Shown here piece after piece: positions 6,241-6,641 of a stretch of DNA of 6,641 nt. How positions within the stretch are numbered: the stretch's first letter is position 1; the number at the start of each line of letters is the position of its first letter. The notes under the pieces were generated by a model. The model saw nothing but the letters and a program-made list of their open reading frames with translations, did not search any database and was not told the DNA's origin. This stretch comes from JBGTCY01 sp041748615 (GTDB lineage: Bacteria; Bacteroidota; Bacteroidia; Chitinophagales; CAIOSU01): NCBI GenBank assembly GCA_041748615.1, contig JBGTCY010000005.1, positions 1 to 6,641 of the forward strand, written 5' to 3'. The translations under genes and the position numbers were made by a program.

Positions 6241-6258
6241 TTTCAGTATTTATTGAAA
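6241..6258. promoter_or_regulatory. Second TTTCA-N8-TGAAA dyad, before the membrane gene
   Basis: TTTCA (6241-6245) and TGAAA (6254-6258) have the same half-site core and the same eight-base spacer as the dyad at 5673-5696. It lies 19 bases before the ATG at 6278. If both sites bind the adjacent regulator, the membrane gene is a direct target. The arms are only five bases, so chance is a serious alternative. Confidence 0.28.
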
Positions 6259-6277
6259 TTACTAAACTAACAGAACT

Positions 6278-6529
6278 ATGAATACTTTCCATTTAGCTTA
6301 CTTGATTTGTTACCTGGGTATTGTTGTCCTTGTGATTTTACGAGTAGGGCACTTGCTGCATCAATCAGGCAGGATTTATCTCAATAACTTATTCAGCCAC
6401 AGTTTGCCGCTGGCAAAAAGCGTGAATGACTTGCTATTGGTCGGCTACTATTTAGTCAACATCGGCTATTCGGTTTTTGTGCTGACGTTCGGGATGGGGG
6501 AGTTAAACCCGGATTATGCATTAGAATAA
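6278..6529 (+). CDS. Small membrane protein, possibly C-terminally shortened
   Basis: 83 residues with two predicted membrane helices: about 5-23 (LAYLICYLGIVVLVIL) and about 51-70 (DLLLVGYYLVNIGYSVFVLT). Between them lies a polar stretch with LHQSGRIYLNNLF and SVNDLLLVG. There is no cleavable signal peptide. The pattern resembles small Bacteroidota inner-membrane proteins of unknown function that, as I remember them, run to about 100-120 residues with a third helix. Here the frame ends at TAA (6527-6529) soon after helix two, with the unlike tail GELNPDYALE, so a late frameshift or deletion is possible. It is 55 bases downstream of the GbsR/MarR regulator on the same strand, probably co-transcribed or controlled by it. 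Function unknown. Confidence 0.68.
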   Translation: MNTFHLAYLICYLGIVVLVILRVGHLLHQSGRIYLNNLFSHSLPLAKSVNDLLLVGYYLVNIGYSVFVLTFGMGELNPDYALE

Positions 6530-6641
6530 TTAAAAGGGGGGCTTAGATTCTGAATTTGGGAGAAGATGCCATCCATCCAAGGTCTTTTTTTGACTGGTAA
6601 AGAGATTTTTAAAACTTGTTTATTGGCATGATTTACCTTCC
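6530..6641. other. Unassigned right-hand end
   Basis: These 112 bases contain a G6 run near 6536-6541 and a T7 run near 6585-6591. A minus-strand frame is open from the window edge to a TAA at 6514-6516 (about 41 codons), but it lacks recognisable similarity and overlaps the preceding gene. I see no terminator, RNA gene or promoter that I would defend. Confidence 0.4.

Noticed and set aside
6514..6641. A minus-strand open frame of about 41 codons running in from the right edge
   Set aside because: It has no recognisable similarity, overlaps the preceding plus-strand gene and is short enough to be chance.

Overview
The window looks like a piece of a Bacteroidota chromosome. The evidence is a C-terminal type IX secretion (T9SS) sorting domain with the IYPNPF motif, Bacteroidota-type promoters (TTTG, 19 bases, then TAnnTTTG-like), A-rich leaders without clear Shine-Dalgarno sequences, an alpha/beta-fused 2-oxoacid dehydrogenase E1 and a GbsR/MarR-type regulator of the Bacteroidota form. 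No lower rank can be supported from sequence alone. No rRNA, tRNA, CRISPR array or complete insertion sequence was seen.

Layout: (1) 1-988, minus strand, the N-terminal part of a large secreted protein cut by the window edge. It is divergent from (2) 1151-2023, plus strand, a secreted Reelin-like (choice-of-anchor V type) protein with a CX4CH motif and a T9SS tail, closed by a strong terminator at about 2045-2085. (3) 2139-2738, plus strand, an unrecognised 199-residue protein. It converges on (4) 2848-5046, minus strand, a fused E1 alpha/beta subunit of a branched-chain 2-oxoacid/pyruvate-type dehydrogenase. This gene carries an in-frame insert of about 37 codons containing a GC-rich palindromic repeat just before the thiamine-diphosphate motif. 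(5) 5081-5606, minus strand, a toxin-antitoxin locus: an intact small antitoxin followed by a decayed RelE/ParE-like toxin with a frameshift and stop codons. (6) 5722-6222, plus strand, a GbsR/MarR-family regulator, followed by (7) 6278-6529, a small two-helix membrane protein that may be shortened at its C-terminus. 6530-6641 holds nothing I can assign.

How the genes relate: the E1 gene is central metabolism, and its E2/E3 partners are outside the window. The toxin-antitoxin remnant lies directly upstream of it on the same strand. The regulator and the small membrane gene probably form one unit. A dyad TTTCA-N8-TGAAA occurs both at the regulator's promoter and ahead of the membrane gene, suggesting autoregulation and local control (inference).

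The points most worth following are the toxin pseudogene, whose antisense frame could be miscalled as a gene, and the palindromic element translated inside a catalytic enzyme. No wholly new system is clearly demonstrated.
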